From Undaria pinnatifida (lineage: Eukaryota; Sar; Phaeophyceae; Laminariales; Alariaceae), in assembly GCA_012845835.1 (NCBI GenBank), contig JABAKD010000021.1, forward strand, positions 16,196,543-16,260,542: a DNA stretch of 64,000 bases, read 5' to 3'. Numbering within the stretch: the stretch's first letter is position 1; each line of letters starts with the position of its first letter. The notes below the pieces were generated by a model. That model was not told the DNA's origin. It searched no databases and saw nothing but the letters and a program-made list of their open reading frames with translations. The position numbers and the translations under genes were made by a program. Positions 1 to 12,244 of this stretch are shown piece by piece.

Positions 1-294
1 TACATACTAGATCCTAGATACTAGATACTAGATACTAGATACCAGATACTAGATACTAGGTACCAGGCACTAGATACTAGATACTAGATACTAGATACTA
101 GATACTAGGTACTGGATACTGAATAATACACACTAGATACTAGATACTAGATACTAGATACCTGGCACTAGATACTAGATACTACTAGATACTAGATACT
201 AGATACTAGACACTAGATACTAGATACTAGACACTAGATACTAGATACTAGATACTACTTAGTAGATATTAGATACTGAATTCTACATACTAGA
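1..294. repeat. GATACTA 7-bp satellite
   Basis: Tandem copies of a 7-bp unit (GATACTA / CTAGATA) with variants such as ACCAG and AGGTACT. The array touches the left edge of the window and probably continues beyond it. Confidence 0.95.
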
Positions 295-1519
295 TACGAT
301 AGTCTATAGATTCGACGTGAAAACATGTATGTATGTCATGCTTGGGGTGAAACCAGAGGTAGGTGATATTTCATGCTACGCGGTCACATCAAGGCCATCA
401 CAGATGGGCGATAATGTTAAGTGACGGTGAGGAATCACCCCCTCATCGTCACTGCCCTGCTCTGCTCTGCTCTGCCATGTCATGCTCACCGGTTTAGAAG
501 CTGAGCTTGATATTTTAGTCAGCGAACCATGAGGAGAGACGAATAAAGACATCGGAACCAAGAGGAGAACCTTCCCAACACCGCCAACCTCGTACCCCTC
601 TCGGGGTACTATGACATCACCCTGCCAATTTTAATATATATGTATCTAGTCTTTAGTACAGCACGAACCAAAGAAACGTCCTGGAAACGGATTGGTCTAC
701 AATCCGTCAATACAGCCTCGCTGCCAGGTACCTTCCGTAGCTCGACCGGTCCACCTGCCACTGTCCCGGCAGGCGTTATTCGTCGATAATCCATGGGAAC
801 TCGCCTGTTGTTCCCATTTTTCCGGGATCTTCTCCGAGCCGCGGTGTTCTCGGAGCCGTGTGGTGTGATGCTACAATAGATTTGCACCACGTTCTTTCTG
901 AGGTTTCCTCTCTTTTGGAGGTCAAGACATGATAGACAAGTCCTTCTTTAAGACTTTTCTTAACCCGAAAACTGTTTTGGAAAGAACAAACCTGCTGCTC
1001 TAGTCTAGTCTACTGGATGAAAATCCCATAGTCTAGTTAGGTACACATCGAAAATCGTGCAAAAAATGTATCCTGTTTCTTATTGATGATGTACCTATGG
1101 GTTAAGGAGCCCGGTCATTCAGAGCCATTTCAGACGATCAGTGCCACCTCTATAGCGTAGCACGCGCCCGTCGTGCATTTGTAGTCAGTCATGCTCTGCC
1201 ATGAATCTCGTTGAACGATGTTTTGACGACTCCGCCAGGCCCTCCTGCCTTCACCGCTGTACACTGCTGTCTTTCGTCGAAACCAATACGGGATACCAAC
1301 CAACAACGTTTGTTCGTGCACGTTTTCGTTCACGAGCGATGATCAACAACGATAATACCCACCCCGTCCTGCATCCCACCCCGACCTGATTCCACATTGT
1401 AGTAGTGGTGGTGGTGCAGAAGTAACACCAGTCCGGCCCAGGAGAAGCCGCCGAAGGCCGCGAGCGCGAAGAGTAAAGCGCCATCCTAACTATTAAAAAA
1501 CAGGGATAGTCGGGTTGAT
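295..1519. other. No gene or repeat recognised
   Basis: Short open frames occur on both strands, but none has a recognisable motif, coding composition or paired splice sites. Confidence 0.5.
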
Positions 1520-1547
1520 GTGCGCTTATATACACACGGGACACATG

Positions 1548-1725
1548 CTACCACTACTACTACTGCTTCTGCTTTGCCGCTACTAACACTCTTGCTACTA
1601 CTAGTAGTACTGCTGCTGCTGCTGCTAATACTACCGCTGCCACTACTACTACTGCTACTGCTGCTGCGGCTACTACTAAACCACTACTACTTCTACTGCT
1701 ACCAACACTACTACTATTGCACTAC
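1548..1725. repeat. Imperfect CTA/CTG trinucleotide repeat
   Basis: Degenerate triplets of CTA, CTG and CTT. They leave a Leu/Tyr-rich frame open on the plus strand that is not a gene. Confidence 0.9.
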
Positions 1726-1835
1726 TACATACAGTACACGGTAGAGGTGAACCCTTTCGCAGTTAAGCTTCTGACTTGAAGATCTCTTCTACTTCTGCTA
1801 TATAGCACCACGGGTATAGCAAACCCCTACATCTA

Positions 1836-2535
1836 TGCGACCTAACCCCCCCCCCCACCTCCCCACCCCCCCATCCCACCCCCACCCCCTCGAACACTCC
1901 GCCCTCTACTCACTGGTTGTACGACTTACAAGATATACATGATAAACTGGTGCATTCTTTCCAAAACCGTCACATTTATCCCCTTGAAAGAATGTATGGG
2001 TTCCACGCACAGATCGGGCTGCCCCGCCCGCCCCCCCCCCCCCTCCCCGCCCCATGATAAACTGGTGCATTCGTTCCAAAACCGTCAGATTTATCCCCTT
2101 GAAGGATTTATAGTTTCCACGCACAAATTGAGCTGCCTCGCCCGCCCCGCCCCCCTCCCCCCCCCCCCCCCCCCCCCCCACCCTTTTGATCAAAACCAGG
2201 CCCCCACGTCCTTCAAAACGCCGTCCTCCCCTCACCGGTTATACGACTTACAGGATTCACTTGATAAACGGATGCATTTCCCTCCACAGCTGTCAGATGT
2301 TGTCCCCCTCAAAAACGGGTTTTATAGTTTCCGCGCACAAACTGACTAACATCACCCTGTTGACCCTGATAGCTACACTGTAGTTGCAAGGAGAGTCGCC
2401 GACCTATATCCTAAATGAGGACACACAACCCGTAATGCGCGCGGTCGGAGTATCACCCACAGCTTGCAAAGATGAGTTTCAAAAAAAAAATCGATCTCAC
2501 AGATGGAGTGTATTTTCATTTTTTATACATACCTC
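1836..2535 (+). repeat. Dispersed family A, copy 1
   Basis: The element is built of 130-160 bp subunits, each containing a variant of TGATAAACTGGTGCATTC, then CCGTCAGATTTATCCCC and TTTCCACGCACA, separated by C-runs of 10-20 bases. It closes with a conserved tail containing GGGGAGTCGCCGACCTATAT, CGATCGGAGTATCACACACA and GATCTCACAGCTGGAGTGTA. No protein is encoded. The structure fits a nonautonomous element or complex satellite. Confidence 0.85.
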
Positions 2536-2659
2536 CCTCGTATGCCTCACTCATAGCTCCACCTTATTTAGTTGTATGGTATCAAAAGTCGAATTCACCA
2601 AGGCTTTTCACGGGTCATCACCCGACCCTCGGGTTGAGTCAAGGGGGTTTCAAAATCTC

Positions 2660-2857
2660 GCGGATCGGGTCGGGTCGCAACATTTTAAAATCTCACGGGT
2701 CGGGTCGGGTCGGGTCGGGTCGGGTCGGGTCGGGTCGGGTCGGGTCGGGTCGGGTCGGGTCGGGTCGGGTCGGATCGGGTCAAGAGGTTTGAAAAATTCG
2801 CGGGTCGGGTCGGGTCGGGTCAAAGTTTTTCAAAATCTCGCGGGTCGGGTCGGGTCA
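2660..2857. repeat. GGGTC pentanucleotide array
   Basis: A nearly perfect (GGGTC)n run with spacers reading TTTCAAAATCTCGCG. Related GGGTC/GACCC words continue to about 3025. Confidence 0.95.
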
Positions 2858-3164
2858 TGACTCGCGAGATACGGATCACTCGCGGGTAAAGCCATCATGA
2901 CCCGCGAGTTGTTTTCGGCTGACCCACGGGTCAAACCCGCGGATCTAGCCGGCGGATGCGCCTTTTTAAAACTTACAGCTGAGGGCCATTGCCGTGCAGG
3001 CGCCCCGCGGGTCCGGCCCGCGGATCCGTCAACCATACCTTTCATTTCCCATCTGACAATGTAGCGTGAGTGTGTCAAGAACTAGGAACATGATGAAAGA
3101 ACACAACATCCAGATGAAAGCGTGAAACGATGTTTCCAACAACCAAAAACTTCGAATACTAGAA

Positions 3165-3525
3165 GTACCTCCCTGTTCTCCTGGCCCTGCCACCTCCAGC
3201 CGCCAGGGCCAAGTCCTTCCCCCTATACACTTCCGAAGAAGCACCGAACGACAACCCGCTGTCCACGTAATAAATAGCTGGTTTGTAACTGCTGCGCGTG
3301 TGTTTCAACGCGCAGAAGGCTGGGCGGTGTTGCTGCCGAATGCTATCGGTCGTGGCACGGAAAGAGTCCCCGCCGTGTCTCGCTCTCTCTGTGGCCCTGC
3401 CCTCTTCACCCCCTCCCCAAAAACACTACCGCTCCCACCCTTAACCTTGCCACTTCCAACCGCAAGGTTCAAGTCCTCCCCCCCATACACTTCCGAAGAA
3501 GCATCGTACGACAACCCGCTATCCA
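3165..3525 (+). repeat. Two-copy direct repeat of about 90 bp
   Basis: 3174-3262 and 3419-3525 share the sequence around ATACACTTCCGAAGAAGCA and ACGACAACCCGCT. The copies are about 240 bp apart and encode nothing recognisable. Confidence 0.7.
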
Positions 3526-3770
3526 TGACAGTACGAAAATCTGTAAATCAAACAAAACTTGATGCTTCCTGCCTCTCTCGTGCCGATGCTCCGATTATAT
3601 GCTATGACTGCTAGTAGAATAATCACCAGGCAGTACCGCTAGCTACTCGTACCGAGGCATACAGTGTGACGCGAATCCGGTGCCGGCTGAAGTTGTAACA
3701 GTAGTAATAATACGGTCATACCAGTACGAAATGTGACCAAACGTAAACAAAGCAAGTGCAGTCGTCGTCG

Positions 3771-3836
3771 AAGCAGCAGCAGCAGCAGCAGCAGCACAGC
3801 AGCAGCACAGCAGCAGCACAGCAGCAGCACAGCAGC
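3771..3836. repeat. AGC/CAG microsatellite
   Basis: Pure and ACAGCAGC-interrupted CAG triplets, open in several frames. Confidence 0.95.
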
Positions 3837-4198
3837 GGAAGCACTCTGGCAGCAGCAAGCACCAACAACAGACAACGCATCCTCGCAGATCGCAGCCCCT
3901 GCTAACAGATCCACCGCCCCAGTTGTGGGCTTGCTGCCGGAGGCGGCTCAGCTAGGCTGCTTGTCTGGGCCGGAGACTGCATAGATAACTAGCTCGCTCG
4001 TCGGGTCGCTCGTCGGGTCGACCCGGTGGTCTAGCGCTACGGGCGTGGTTAATTCCCCATGCGTGTGAGTTGTGGTTTCTTTCTCATTTTTCGCGCACAC
4101 ACCACAAAATGCTGCTGCAAACAATACCGGTAGAACACGACATCCTGGGAAACGTATAAGGCACCAAGGACCAACCAACCGACCGACGTATACATACT

Positions 4199-4446
4199 TT
4201 GACCCGTGATGTTTCGACTTTGACCCGTGAGAATGTCACGAGTCAAGTCGACCTGACCCGCATGAAACCCGCATCTCGCGGGTCACTCGAATTGTGGCGG
4301 GTCGGGTCGGTCGGGTCAGGAGAGTTTCAAAATATCTCCGGTCGGGTCGGGTCGGGTCAAGATGTCTCGAAATTCTCACGGGTCGGGTCGCTGACCCAAC
4401 CCGACTCGACCCGACCCGACCCGCGATATTTGACCCGACCCGTGAA
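4199..4446. repeat. GGGTC array with inverted GACCC arm
   Basis: GGGTC copies (4300-4395) are followed directly by GACCC copies (4395-4446). The two halves are inverted repeats and could form a long GC hairpin. The spacers match the array at 2660. Confidence 0.85.
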
Positions 4447-4449
4447 AAG

Positions 4450-6660
4450 CCCTGAAGTTAACCTTCCCCCCCGCCCCCTCCTTCCCCCCCCCCCGTCAAA
4501 CCAAACCTAGCATCACGCATATTGTAAGCTCCCCTGTACACGACGTATGCGACCTAAATCTGTTGGAGCCCCCCCCTCCCCCACACGCCGACCATCACCT
4601 AGGGTTAGCATCACGCCTACAGTAAGCCAGTAAGCTCCTATTATTATGCCTTTTAAAGGCGACCTAAAAAAGTTGACACCCCCCCCCCCCCCCCGCCCCC
4701 GCCTCCCCCTCAACAACTCCGCTCTCCCTTCACCGGTTGTACGACTCACAGGATGTACGTCGTTCATAAACTGATGCATTCCTTCCACAGCAGTCAGATT
4801 TTGTCCCTCTCAAAAACGTTTTGTATTGTTTCCGCGCACAGATTGGTTAGCATCGCCCTGTTGACCCTGGTACAAGCTACACTGTAGTTCTAAGGGGAGT
4901 CGCCGATATATATCCTTACTGAGAACACGCACCCAGAAATACGCGCGATCGGAGTAACACACACAGCTTGCGAAGATGAATGAGTGTCGACGAAATCTTC
5001 GATGTCAAAGCTGGAGTGTATTTTGTTGTTTTTAGTATACCTCAATCACCTGAAAACTGATTTAGAGTAAGCTGATCAGACAAAAGCGCAACTCGACGAA
5101 TAGACTCACAGGGCCTAGCCATAAAAACATATATAATAACAAATTATGAAGATTTAATACGTTGTTTACTACACTTAAACACTGGGTTGCATACTGCATC
5201 TAACATCAAACCTTCTAGAATAGTAAACATTACCAGGCAGATGATATATAGGGATGTCTTCTTACTTCAACCGTCAGGTTTGTCCCCTTTAAGGATTTAT
5301 AATTTCCGCGCACATATTGAAATGTCCCGCCCCCCGCCCCCCCCCTCCCCTCCCCCTCCCCCGATCCCTCTTGTTCGAAAAAACCCCACCCCTTTCCGCC
5401 CCCCCCCCCCTCCCCCGATCCCTCCCCCCCCCGCCCCCTTTCCGCCTAGTTTGTCTAAACGCCCCACTCACAATCGAAATCGGCCAAAGTAATAAACACC
5501 TATACGCAGTTGATATCACGTCATTATCTTTCTGACCATCCATGACGTAGTTTTCATTATTTCCCCCCACCCCCCTCAACCCCCCCTCCAACGCCCCCTC
5601 TTTTCCAACCACCCGCACGATCGCCTAGACCTAGCAACACGCGTATAACAAGCCCTTGCATATCTTTGATCTCACAGCCGGAGTGTATTTGAATATTATT
5701 TGTGGCCTAAACCTCTTCAAAAAATGCCCCCCCCCCCCCCCCTTCTCGCTCTCCCTTGCTCAAACGCCCCACCTAGTATCGAAATCCGCCAAATAAATAA
5801 ACAATTCACGCACTGGATGTCACCTCATTACCTTTCTAGAGCCATCCATGCCGCTGTTTTACCCCCCCCCTCCCCCGCCCCGAACGCCCCCTTCTTCCCC
5901 ACCACCCGTACCATTGCCTATACCTAGCACCACACGTATAACAAACCCCCCGCCCCCGCCCCTCACCTGCCCAACCCTCCCACCCCATCCCACCCCCACC
6001 CCCTCGAACACTCCGCCCTCCCTCTACTCACTGATTGTACGACTTACAGCAGGATATACATGATAAACTGATGCATTCTTTCCAAAACCGTCACATTTAT
6101 CCCCTCAAAATAATGTATATTTTCCACGCACAGACTGCCCCACACACCCCACCCCCGCCCCAACCCCCCCCCCCAACGATAAACTGGTGCATTTTTTTTT
6201 TTTTTTCCAAAACCGTCAGATTTATCCCGTTAATAAAAGGATTTATAGCTTCCACGCACAAATTGCCCGCCCGTCCGCCCCCCCCCCCCCCCCTTCCCCC
6301 CCCCCCTCCAACCCCGCTCGCTTTTGATCGAAACCAGCCCCCCACGTCCTTCAAAACTTCGCCCCCCCCTCACCGGTTATACGACTTACAGGATTGATAA
6401 ACGGATACATTTCCTTCCACAGCTGTCAGATGTGGTCCCCCTCAGAAACGGGTTTTATAGTTTCCGCGCACAGACTGACTAACATCACCCTGTTGACCCT
6501 GATAGCTACACTGTAGTTGTACGGGGAGTCGCCGACCTATATCTTTAATGAGGACACACAACTCGTAATGCGCGCGATCGGAGTATCACACACAGCTTGC
6601 AAAGATGAGTTTCGACGAAATCTTCGATCTCGCAGCTGGAGTGTATTTTCATTTTTCATG
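4450..6660 (+). repeat. Dispersed family A, copies 2-4 (nested/tandem)
   Basis: Several copies lie end to end. There is a full tail at 4850-5040, partial subunits with long C-runs at 5215-5720, and a nearly complete copy at 5820-6660 that ends in the same GGGGAGTCGCCGACCTATAT / GCTGGAGTGTA tail. Subunit order and C-run length differ between copies. Confidence 0.8.
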
Positions 6661-6689
6661 ATAATACAAGCAACAAAAACAAAAAGAAT

Positions 6690-6800
6690 GGCGTCGCGAC
6701 GGTTTTTGGTTAACCCCTAACCCCTTTAGGGCCCCAAAATCCCTCCCTATACTAACTTAAAGTAAAATTGTCGAAAATAGGGGTTTCCAGTGGCGAGCGC
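6690..6800 (+). repeat. Dispersed family B fragment
   Basis: The text TTAACCCCTTTAGGGCCCCA, then ATCCCTCCCTATACTAA and GGGTTTCC, recurs with variants at 27280-27440, 33900-34000, 36230-36300 (minus), 44185-44285, 45125-45390 (three tandem units), 47740-47850 (minus) and in fragments elsewhere. Confidence 0.75.
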
Positions 6801-6888
6801 CTTGCACAGGGTGCTCAATGAATGGTCCCCAGGGAATGGTGCTGGCCGATTCTTGACAAAATCTCGGTTTCAATAATACATAGTGTTA

Positions 6889-7271
6889 TAGGTTATATAT
6901 ATAGCGTTTATTGTTTGTAGCCGAAAAATGTCTCATCTAAGTAGTAGAAGCCAAAAGGTGCTATTAATACACCAATAATAATGCCCCTATCTAGTAGCAC
7001 GCGCGTTAGTCACTGCCTATTTTGTTAGCTCGTTTGTCCTCACCCCTATATCAAGCCAGCTGTTTGTTGCTTGTCTTCGTGTTCCGAAGATTGCCGACCT
7101 TTCGTAGGTCTGACCACGGCTGGTCGCCCTCTTCTTGCCCGGGACAGATTACCACTTCCACTCGAATCGCTTAATTCGCATGTATGTATGTGTTCAATAA
7201 ATTATTCAAGAACAGACCTGGTTGAGGCCCACTCCGTTCTGTACGAGACGAAGGGCAGCAGGGGGCGTGTT
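6889..7271 (+). mobile_element. Possible solo LTR
   Basis: The stretch begins TGTTATAGG and ends GGGCGTGTTCA. It carries a TATA-like CCCTATATCAA near 7048 and an AATAAA at about 7195, the order of promoter and polyadenylation signal expected in an LTR. No target-site duplication was found and there is no second copy in the window. Confidence 0.25.
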
Positions 7272-8111
7272 CAAAATTCCAAAATTCTTTTTTTTTCTAA
7301 TAATGCCGTCCTAACTGACGAACGCCGTAAACCCCAACGTCAACCAACCCACAGAAAAAATCAGATAATAAGATATTCTTCAAAACATGGAAGCAATAGT
7401 CTATATATATAGTATATTGAACAAATTTTTGCGCTGACTTTTCGAGTGTTGGGTCGGCTCTAAGATTTGTGTCGTTGGACGGTTTCAATGCTATTACACT
7501 ATACTATACCTGTTACACTTTTACCAGACCCAACTTGTACCTAAGCAAAGTTGTTGTCTCGCAAATACCCTTTTATTAATAGTATGCCTGTACTTTGATG
7601 GCAACCGATTGATCGGCGATAATGATAGGGTTAGTCTAGACTTTTAGCGTCAGACACCATCCAAGCAAGTTTTGTTAACCCTCCTCTGGATGAAGTGGTA
7701 CAATGGTATCTGATTCATGTCATTTCTTCTCTTTCCCGTGATAGCGCTCACTCAGCGTCCCCCAGTCCAATGACTCTGCACCTCGGGGAGAGCACAGGTA
7801 CCTACCTGCTGTTTTTGCTGTATTATTGAGACCTACAGGTAGGTAATGGGATGGAATACAAAACACTACCAGGTATCGCATTTGTTTTTGGGCGGGGGGT
7901 GGTCTCAGTGTGCCGTTGCCGTTGTACTATTAATTCGTAATCATCGTGTTGACCGGGATCTACAACTCTTCAGAGGCGCAGAGGCGCACACGAACACCGT
8001 CTTCACAGAGGTAAAGACAAAGTGACCGAAAAGTGGATATATTACGTATGTACATGTTGATGTAATAGTCCGGGAGGACGGGGTCTCGTACCCTCCGACG
8101 ACCTCGGAGCG

Positions 8112-8325
8112 TGTTGCTCGAAGATTGTTCCTCGAAGATTGTTCCTCGAAGATTGTTCCTCGGAGATTGTTGCTCAAAGATTGTTCCTCGAAGATTGTTC
8201 TTCTAAGATTGTTCCTCTAAGATTGTTCCTCTAAGATTGTTCCTCTAAGATTGTTCCTCTAAGATTGTTCCTCTAACTTATAAGGTTGTTCCTTGAAGAT
8301 TGTTCCTCGAAGATTGTTCCTCTAA
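8112..8325. repeat. 14-bp minisatellite
   Basis: About fifteen copies of AAGATTGTTCCTCG/CTCTA, drifting from CTCGA to CTCTA variants along the array. Confidence 0.95.
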
Positions 8326-8329
8326 CCAC

Positions 8330-9415
8330 GCAGTTGATATCGCCTCGTTATCTTCCTAGAGCCATCCATGCAACTGCTCCAATCAATCCCCCCCCCCCCC
8401 CCCCGACACCCCCTCCTTCCCCACCACCCGCACCATCGCCTAGACCTACCTAGCACCACGCGTATAGTAAACCCCTACATCTATGCGACCTAAAGATGTT
8501 AAAACCCTTTTGCCCCATTCCCCCCGCCCGCCCACCCACCCACCCCCTTGAACACTCCGCCCTCTCTTCACCGGTTGTGCGACTTACAGGATATACATAA
8601 TAAACTGGTACATTCCTTCCAAAACCGTTAGATTTAACCCCTTAAAGGATTTATAGTTTCCACGCACATTTTGAGTTGCCCCGCCCACCCCCCCGCCCCC
8701 CCCTCACCCCCGCTCCCCCTTGTTCAAACCCGGCCCCCGCGCCCATAAAAACTCCGCCCTCCCCTCACCGGTTATACGACTTACAGGATACACTTCAAGT
8801 CTTGATAAACTGATGCATTTCCGTCCACAGCTGTCAGTTGCTGTCCCCTTCAGAAACGGGTTTTATAGTTTCCGCGCAGACTGACAAACATCACCCTGTT
8901 GACCTTGATAGCTACACTGTAGTTGCAAGGGGAGTCGCCGACCTATATCCTTAATGAGGACACACAACCCGTATTCGCGCGATCGGAGTATCACACACAG
9001 CTTGCAAAGACGAGTTTCGACAAAATCTTCGATCTCACAGCTAGAGTGTGTTTTTGTTTTTATAATACAGTGGGAACCGAAGGACACGCCAGCTAGCGCT
9101 GGACTGCGAAGGCAATAGAGTTAAATCGACACACGACGTGTATGACGAGAATGACGTGTATGACGTGTATGACGTGTATGAAAATACGTGGAAGTGTTGT
9201 GAGCTTATTAAGCTTTATATTTTTCCCCATCAGGGAGGATAAAAAAAACAAAAAAATACCCGTTATATAGATAGAGTCCTATATCCTTAGACTAATGAGG
9301 ACACACAGCCCGTAATACGCGCGAACGGAGTATCACACACACAGCTTGCAAGGATGAGTTTCGACAAAATCTTCGATCTCACAGCTGGAGTGTACTTTTA
9401 TTTTTATAATAGTAG
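8330..9415 (+). repeat. Dispersed family A, copies 5 and 6
   Basis: A full-length copy to about 9075 with C-runs. There follows a short GACGTGTAT tandem (9120-9180) and a second isolated tail at 9270-9415 containing CACAGCTTGCAAGGATGAGT. Confidence 0.8.
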
Positions 9416-9533
9416 TCTATAGGTGAACGATTCGGTTCACCTCGGGGACCTCCAGGATAAATAGGGTGGGCGGAAACGCCGAGCCGCCTGAGGCATGTTG
9501 GACGCCTTGCAGATACAGTTAGAAGAGTTGGGG

Positions 9534-9720
9534 CCAGGGCTAGGGTTACGGTTAAGGTTACGGTTTTACGGTTACTGTTACTGTTACGGTTACGGTTACG
9601 GTTATGGTTGCGGTTACGGTTACCGTTACGGTTACGGTTACGGTTGGGGTTTCGGTTACGATTACGATTGGGTTTTCGGTTGGGGTTATAGGGTTAGGGG
9701 TAGGGTCAGAGTTAGGGGTA
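9534..9720 (+). repeat. Degenerate telomere-like GGTTAC/GGTTAG array
   Basis: Hexamers of GGTTAC dominate, grading into GGGTTAGGGGTAGGG at the right end. This resembles a decayed or variant telomeric tract. Confidence 0.85.
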
Positions 9721-10470
9721 GATTCAGTGAAGGCCAAGTATTGTAAAAATGCCGTTGGTCAAGGGGGTTATCGAGTTAGTGAGTAATGAGACGTATGCGC
9801 CGGTACGGACCTGGAACATCGTAGACTGACTGCCGATTTCACTTTTACATGTTTCTGGTGGAGGCATGAATTGCGTCAGCTGTGATATATGCGTGTACCA
9901 CCTCGGGTTGTTTGTGCTTTTCCCTGGGGTATTCCTCAGCTCCAAAGTGACTGGAGCCTGTCCTGTGTGACCACGGACTTGATTATGCGAGTTTATGTGA
10001 GAACAACAACGACAACAACAAGGGCTTACGGTCAGGTTAGGGTTAGATTCAGTGATGAAGGCAAAGTATTGAAAAAAGAGCCGCCGGTCAAGCGGCTGAA
10101 AGCGCTGTCTGCTCTGTCTCCTGACATATTTTTATCGCGTCTTTGATCTAGGGGGCCCGTTGTCATACCCACGGGAGGAAACAATATTATTAGACTATAG
10201 TAAGAATATCAGAAAAACAGAAGAACAAAAGAGGAAAGAAGGCAATTTGTGGTGGTTGCAGTGGAGCACATGTCTTGCGAAAAAAGAAAACGGAGAAACA
10301 CTCCTAAAACTACAATAATGGTCGAAACGAGAAAGAAAAATAAACAAGAGCGCGTCGTGACTTCTGCGCGAATCGAGAATATATATTTACATGTTTTTTA
10401 ACCAGGTGTACACAACTTTGTTGAGGTACTGCAGCATCAGCATCGGTGTCCTCCACCACTTGCATTTTGC

Positions 10471-11740
10471 GTGGAAGCTCTCACCGCTTCCATGGAAGCT
10501 TCCATAGCTTCCATGAGAGCTTTCATGGAGGCTTCCATGGACGATATGGAAGATATGAAAGCTTCCACGAAAGTAACTTCCACGGGAGCTTCCACGAAAG
10601 CTTCCACGAAAGCTTCCATGGAAGTAACTTCCACGAAAGCTTCCATGAAAGCTTTTATGGATGTAATGGAAGCTTTCGCGGAAGTTATGGAGGCTTTCAT
10701 GGAAGTGACTTGCACGTAAGCTTTCATGGAATCTTCCGTCGAAGCTTCCATGGAAGATATGGAAGATATGAAAGCTTTCAATGAAGCAACTTCCACGGGA
10801 GCTTCGACGAAAGCTTCCACGAAAGCTTCCACGGAAGTAACTTCCACGAAAGCTTCCATGGAAGCTTTCATGGAAGTGATGGAAGCTGTCGTGGAAGTGA
10901 TGAAAGCTTCCATGGAAGTTACTTCCATGGAAGCTTAGGGTTAGGGTTAGGGTTAGGTTTAGGGTTGGGGTTAGAGTTGGGGTTACGGTTATTGTTAGGG
11001 TTAGGGTTAGGGTTAGGGTTAGGGTTAGGGTTAGGTTGCTTCCGTGGAAGCTTCCGTGGAAGCTTTCATGGAAGCTTCCGTGGAAGTTGTTTCCGTGGAA
11101 GTTGCTTCCGTTGAAGCTTCCGCGGAAGCTTTCATGGAAGTTGCTTCCGTGGAAGTTGCTTCCGCGGAAGCTTTCGTGGAAGTTGCTTCCGTGGAAGCTT
11201 CCGTGGAAGCTTTCATGGAAGCTTCCGTGGAAGTTGCTTCCGTCGAAGCTTCCGTGGAAGTTGCTTCCGTGGAAGCTTCCGTGGAAGCTTTCATGGGAGC
11301 TCCCGTGGAAGTTGCTTCCGTGGAAGCTTTCATGGAAGCTTCCGTGGAAGTTGTCTCGGTGGAAGCTTCCGTGGAAGTTGCTTCCGCGGAAGCTTCCGTG
11401 GAAGCGTTCGTGGACGTTGCTTCCGTGGGAGCGTTCGTGGAAGCTCCCGTGGAAGTTGATTCCGTGGAAGCTTCCGTGGAAGCTTCCGTGGAAGTTGCTT
11501 CCGTGGAAGGTTCCGTGGAATCTTTCATGGAAGCGTTCATGGAAGATTCTGTGGAATTTGCTTCGGTGGAAGCTTCCACGGCATGGAAGCGTGGAAGCTT
11601 CCGTGGAAGCTTCCACACTTTCATTAAAGCTTCTATTGCTTCCATGAAAGCTTCCATGGAAGCGATGGAAGCTTCCGTGGAAGTCGTGGAAGCTTCCATA
11701 TTTTCCACGGAAGCTTCCATGGAAGCTTTTACGAGCTTCC
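10471..11740. repeat. Palindromic GGAAGCTTCC minisatellite around a TTAGGG block
   Basis: Two blocks (10471-10934 and 11037-11740) of a roughly 12-bp unit made of self-complementary words (GGAAGCTTCC, TTCCATGGAA) flank about 100 bp of TTAGGG (10935-11036). The left block favours CATGGAAG and CACGAAAG variants, and the right block favours CCGTGGAAG. All six frames are largely open, including one of 452 codons, because the unit length is a multiple of three and lacks stop words. No gene is inferred. Confidence 0.97.
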
Positions 11741-12117
11741 ACCAAAAATGCAGATAGTGCAGGTGGCCCGTTTTGCTTCGTATCATCCCCCCTGTCTGGC
11801 TCATTCGAAGATTATTTGTTTTGCACTCCTCTGGTGGTGGCGCAGTTTTTTATCACGGTGTGGTGCTGGTGGCACCGCTGTATGGTGCAGGTTCTTCAAT
11901 GACCGAACCCCATCGCACCCAACGACGCACATTGCAGCAGTAGTATTAAATAGTGGCAGCTGCCCGTTTAAAGCACCATGTAGATAGTGTATCGAGCCGG
12001 TAGGGTCCCTCGCAGCACAGACGCCAAGTTGGATCTTCTTACTGGGCTGGCGTTCAGGTCATCATGTATTCGTTTCCCAGGGTATTCCTCAGCTCAAGAG
12101 AGACTGGAGCCTGTCCT

Positions 12118-12163
12118 GTGACCACAGACTTGATTATGCGAGAGCAACAACAACAACAACAGC

Positions 12164-12213
<50 letters not shown>

Positions 12214-12244
12214 CTCGTGGGTTCGAATCCCACGGCGGTCACCA
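12118..12244 (+). other. tRNA-like repeat with CAA expansion
   Basis: An intact T-arm (stem 12217-12221/12229-12233, loop TTCGAAT) is followed by GGCGGTC, A, then CCA. GTGACC at 12118 pairs with GGTCAC at 12237. The anticodon region is replaced by a (CAA)n run (12144-12214). The 5' half and its flank resemble 9905-10025, so this is a dispersed tRNA-derived (SINE-like) repeat or a pseudogene rather than a working tRNA. Confidence 0.45.

Noticed and set aside
10387-11745. 452-codon minus-strand frame rich in His/Ser/Phe/Gly
   Set aside because: It is a by-product of the 12-bp minisatellite. Overlapping frames of 112-257 codons are open on both strands, and the TTAGGG block is translated in the middle.
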